The notes below the pieces were generated by a model. The model searched no databases, was not told the origin of the DNA, and saw only the letters and a list, made by a program, of their open reading frames with translations. The position numbers were made by a program, and so were the translations under genes. This document shows positions 61,882 to 64,000 of a DNA stretch of 64,000 nt, piece by piece (the first letter of the stretch is position 1; every line of letters starts with the position of its first letter). The stretch is from Microbacterium sp. SORGH_AS_0888 (GTDB taxonomy: Bacteria; Actinomycetota; Actinomycetes; Actinomycetales; Microbacteriaceae). The DNA lies in the NCBI RefSeq assembly GCF_030818905.1, contig NZ_JAUTAZ010000001.1, forward strand, positions 558,001 to 622,000. Direction: 5' to 3'.

Positions 61882-62622
61882 ATGAAGCTCTTCGTCGGCT
61901 CCGCCATACGATCCGCACGCACCGACCCAGCCCGGTCCGAGCTCAGCGCGCGCACCATCGGCTCTGTCGCACCCACAGCCGTCCTGGACTGGCGCTCCGC
62001 GGAGATCGCAGAGCTCGACGCGCGCATCCACGGCGGCGTCTCCGAGCGCGCACTGCTGCAGGAAGCGCACGCGCTCGTGCAGCAGACGGTCCGCCCCGTG
62101 TACGGGCTGAACGAGGGGCAGCGCGTCTCCGTCACCCTGCGGCGCGGGCGCGGCTCGTGCAGCCAGCGTCTCGCCGTCCTGGAAGCGGTGGCACGTCGCC
62201 GCGACATCCGGACGCGGGTGCGCGGGCTGGTCGTCGACGGCCGCTTCTGGCACGCACGCTTCGGCGCAGGGCGCCTCCTCGTGCCGGATCGCATCCTTCT
62301 CGCCTGGCCGGAGTTCTTCGTGGCAGGCGACTGGCTCGACGTGGGCCGCCTGTTCTCGGGCGATGCCGCCGCCGTCGCAGAGCACCCGTTCCGCAACGAC
62401 GGCACGGAGACGCTCTTCGACGCGATCGCTCGCGGCGCCGCGGACTGGGAGCCGCCCGTCGCGTGCATCTGCGACGATGCGAGTCTTTCGACGTACGTGC
62501 GGGCAGAGCTCGGCTGGTTCGACTCGCGCGACGCGCTGTACGCGCGGTACGGCCACAACCTTCCCGCCGTCCGGCGTCTGCTCGACCCGGTCTTTCGTCG
62601 TTGGGCGGCGGGCGCATCCTGA
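61882..62622 (+). CDS. Transglutaminase-like domain protein
   Basis: The 246-residue cytosolic protein has a pattern of the transglutaminase/cysteine protease fold: GSCSQRLAVLEAVAR with the nucleophile cysteine at about 93 and FWHARFGAG with a histidine at about 118. The final Asp is unclear. The protein sits divergent to the sugar operon and ends before an AT-richer gap. Such stand-alone domains can be amidases or peptidases. The assignment is from motif pattern only. Confidence 0.72.
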   Translation: MKLFVGSAIRSARTDPARSELSARTIGSVAPTAVLDWRSAEIAELDARIHGGVSERALLQEAHALVQQTVRPVYGLNEGQRVSVTLRRGRGSCSQRLAVLEAVARRRDIRTRVRGLVVDGRFWHARFGAGRLLVPDRILLAWPEFFVAGDWLDVGRLFSGDAAAVAEHPFRNDGTETLFDAIARGAADWEPPVACICDDASLSTYVRAELGWFDSRDALYARYGHNLPAVRRLLDPVFRRWAAGAS

Positions 62623-62972
62623 TCGGCGTCCACTTCCGACCATATGCCGATAATGCACATTATGTCAGTTACGGTCTGACCACTCGCATATCTCGCCACA
62701 GCCATCCCCCTCGGCTCCTTCGCTCCGGCCTCTCGCGTCGCCTCGGACGCACCCGGGATCCGACCGACGTCCGCCCTCACGGATTCGAGCGTCACCGAAG
62801 CCCCCCTTTCAGCATCGGATCGACATCTCGCGATCGGAGGCGGCCTTCGCGGCATCAGCCGACGTCTCCGTGTCCGCCTGGGCTCGTGCCGATGCGAACG
62901 TCGCGTCGTGGACGTGCACATAATTCATGCACAACTATTGTGCATAGATCTTTTGCATGCAAGACTGGCGCC
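62623..62972. other. 350-bp intergenic region without a gene
   Basis: No ORF here is convincing. The region has lower GC than its surroundings near both ends and holds several palindromes that look like operators, including an ATAATG-CA-CATTAT site at 62650-62663 and those listed separately at 62927-62962. Confidence 0.6.
62927..62945. promoter_or_regulatory. 19-bp palindrome upstream of the ArsR-type gene
   Basis: ATGCACAACTATTGTGCAT has perfect 8-bp arms around CTA and ends 27 nt before the ArsR ATG. It is a natural autoregulatory operator site. A second palindrome, TTGCATGCAA, lies at 62953-62962. Confidence 0.6.
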
Positions 62973-63575
62973 ATGGCCGACTCCCCCGACGACACCCCCT
63001 CCGTCACACGTCTGGACGAGAAGGCGGTGAAGGTCCTCGCACACCCGCTGCGCTCACGCATCCTCAGCCGTCTGCGCGTCGACGGCCCGCTCACCGCGAC
63101 CGAGCTCGCCGGCATCCTCGCCACGAACTCCGGAGCGACGAGCTATCACCTTCGCGCACTCGAGTCCGTCGGCCTCGTCGCCGACAGCGGCGAGGGGCGC
63201 GGCCGCGAGCGCCGCTGGCGTGCCGCCACGGACTCGCACTCGTGGAACGACTCCGACTTCGCCGATGACGAAGATGCGCGAACCGCGCTGGGGTGGCTCC
63301 AGCGCGACTACGTGCGCCAGTTCGCGGCTCGCGCGGAGGCATGGCTGGACACCGCGGAGACCTGGCCCGCGGAGTGGGTCGACACGCTCGGACTCAACGA
63401 CGTGTTCGTCACCGTGACCGCCGAGCAGGCGCGCGCCATGCAGGCCGAGCTCGATGCGCTGCTGGCACGGTACCGGTCGATCGGTGAAGGCGACCCGCGC
63501 GCGCGACGTGTGCACGTGTACATCTTCACGAGCCCGCTGGAGCTCACGGCACCGGACGACGCCGCGGGCTCGTGA
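62973..63575 (+). CDS. ArsR-type winged-helix transcriptional regulator
   Basis: The 200-residue protein has an N-terminal winged helix (HPLRSRILSRLRVDGPLTATELA, ATNSGATSYHLRALESVGLV) within residues 25-70. The C-terminal half is longer than classical ArsR and carries DSHSWNDSDF followed by acidic and Trp-rich helices. It lacks the CxC metal site. The stop overlaps the MFS start by one base, so it very likely controls that transporter. Palindromes in front of it suggest autoregulation. Confidence 0.88.
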   Translation: MADSPDDTPSVTRLDEKAVKVLAHPLRSRILSRLRVDGPLTATELAGILATNSGATSYHLRALESVGLVADSGEGRGRERRWRAATDSHSWNDSDFADDEDARTALGWLQRDYVRQFAARAEAWLDTAETWPAEWVDTLGLNDVFVTVTAEQARAMQAELDALLARYRSIGEGDPRARRVHVYIFTSPLELTAPDDAAGS

Positions 63576-64000
63576 TGCCTGTGACGGGCATCCAGGCGGA
63601 ACACCGTCTCATCGTCCTGACGCTCACCCGCTGGCTCCCGGTCGGGCTGGTGTCCGGGCTGACCGTGCTCCTCCCCCTCGAACGCGGCCTCACGCTGCCC
63701 GAGGTCGGCGTCCTCCTCTCGCTCCAGGGCTTCATCGTCCTCGCGCTCGAGATCCCCACGGGCGGACTCGCCGACACGCTCGGACGCAGGCCTCTGCTCA
63801 TCGCCTCCGGCGTGCTCGCGGTGGCATCGACCTCGCTGATGGTCATCGCTTCCTCGTTCTGGATGTTCGCGCTCGCACTCGTGATCCAGGGCGTGTTCCG
63901 CGCGCTCGACTCGGGTCCGCTCGAGGCTTGGTACGTGGATGCCGCGACCGCCGACGATCCGAGGCATCCCGTCGAACGCGGGCTCAGCCGCGCGGCGACC
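63575..64000 (+). CDS. MFS transporter (partial, runs off the window)
   Basis: The visible 142 residues show the N-terminal third of a major facilitator protein: four hydrophobic helices, a GGLADTLGRRPLL loop between helices two and three, and VFRALDSGPLEAWYVD near the end. The arrangement resembles drug exporters. The ATG overlaps the ArsR stop (TGATG), which implies coupled expression. Confidence 0.85.
   Translation, partial: MPVTGIQAEHRLIVLTLTRWLPVGLVSGLTVLLPLERGLTLPEVGVLLSLQGFIVLALEIPTGGLADTLGRRPLLIASGVLAVASTSLMVIASSFWMFALALVIQGVFRALDSGPLEAWYVDAATADDPRHPVERGLSRAAT

Noticed and set aside
1..64000. CRISPR array, prophage or insertion sequence
   Set aside because: I found no regularly spaced direct repeats, transposase or integrase motifs, or phage structural genes.

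Overview
The window is a contiguous, high-GC (roughly 70%), gene-dense piece of chromosome from an actinobacterium. Gene content and order (CtaA/CtaB and SURF1 for haem a, a SUF operon carrying a Rieske protein, PafBC-TatAC-HelY-Lnt-RbpA, corynebacterial-type GlgC/GlgA, LuxS, many ATGA start/stop overlaps, TANNNT -10 boxes) point to Microbacteriaceae, most likely Microbacterium or a close relative. That genus assignment is an inference. I see no phage, insertion sequence, integrase or CRISPR array. One RNA gene is present, a tRNA-Leu(GAG).

Layout. 1-3207 (minus): pentose-phosphate genes tkt-tal and the first codons of a third gene. 3.3-5.9 kb: haem O/A synthases ctaB and ctaA with a small membrane protein, separated by a strong bidirectional terminator. 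6.1-10.1 kb: sufB-sufD-Rieske-sufC-sufT. 10.1-16.2 kb: a MalY-type aminotransferase, then an iron/siderophore uptake operon (siderophore-interacting protein, two FecCD permeases, ATPase, lipoprotein) behind an IdeR/DtxR-like iron box. 16.2-23.3 kb: bioY, an ABC-F protein, SURF1 / small zinc-type protein / DUF3099, two tandem DUF4190 proteins, fabG, serB, luxS. 23.3-26.9 kb: divergent glgC/glgA, a lone ABC ATPase and rpmE (type B L31). 27-35 kb: exonuclease, hydrolase, Lrp regulator, histidine phosphatase, sirtuin, SpoU methyltransferase, SGNH lipase, DEAD/DEAH helicase, SRPBCC protein. 35-40.2 kb is the accessory part: a ferritin-like/VIT1 protein, a frame-disrupted lipoprotein with a secreted PKD-like protein, and a three-gene cassette (KAS III-like synthase, haem-oxygenase-like diiron protein, unknown protein), followed by tRNA-Leu.

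40.4-53.8 kb is the conserved actinobacterial block M20 peptidase-uppP-PAC2-HAD-trmI-FKBP-pafB-pafC-tatA-tatC-helY-lnt-rbpA. It is colinear with the mycobacterial Pup-proteasome neighbourhood, but arc/mpa, dop, pup, prcBA and pafA are absent. 53.9-64 kb: GDPD, an atypical SDR, an HdeD-like membrane protein, a frame-disrupted Dps, a ribose-type sugar ABC operon with a 19-bp palindrome near its promoter, a transglutaminase-like protein, and an ArsR-type regulator coupled to an MFS transporter that runs off the window.

Two patterns span the window. First, 18 genes have a TANNNT hexamer exactly 6 or 7 nt before the start codon, implying leaderless transcripts. Second, four genes (lipoprotein 36121, KAS 37487, HAD 43559, dps 56850) are each broken by one small indel, three of them an apparent extra base in a C/G run. 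This looks more like residual sequencing error than gene decay. The best candidate for an undescribed system is the KAS III-like / diiron / unknown-protein cassette at 37.5-40.1 kb.
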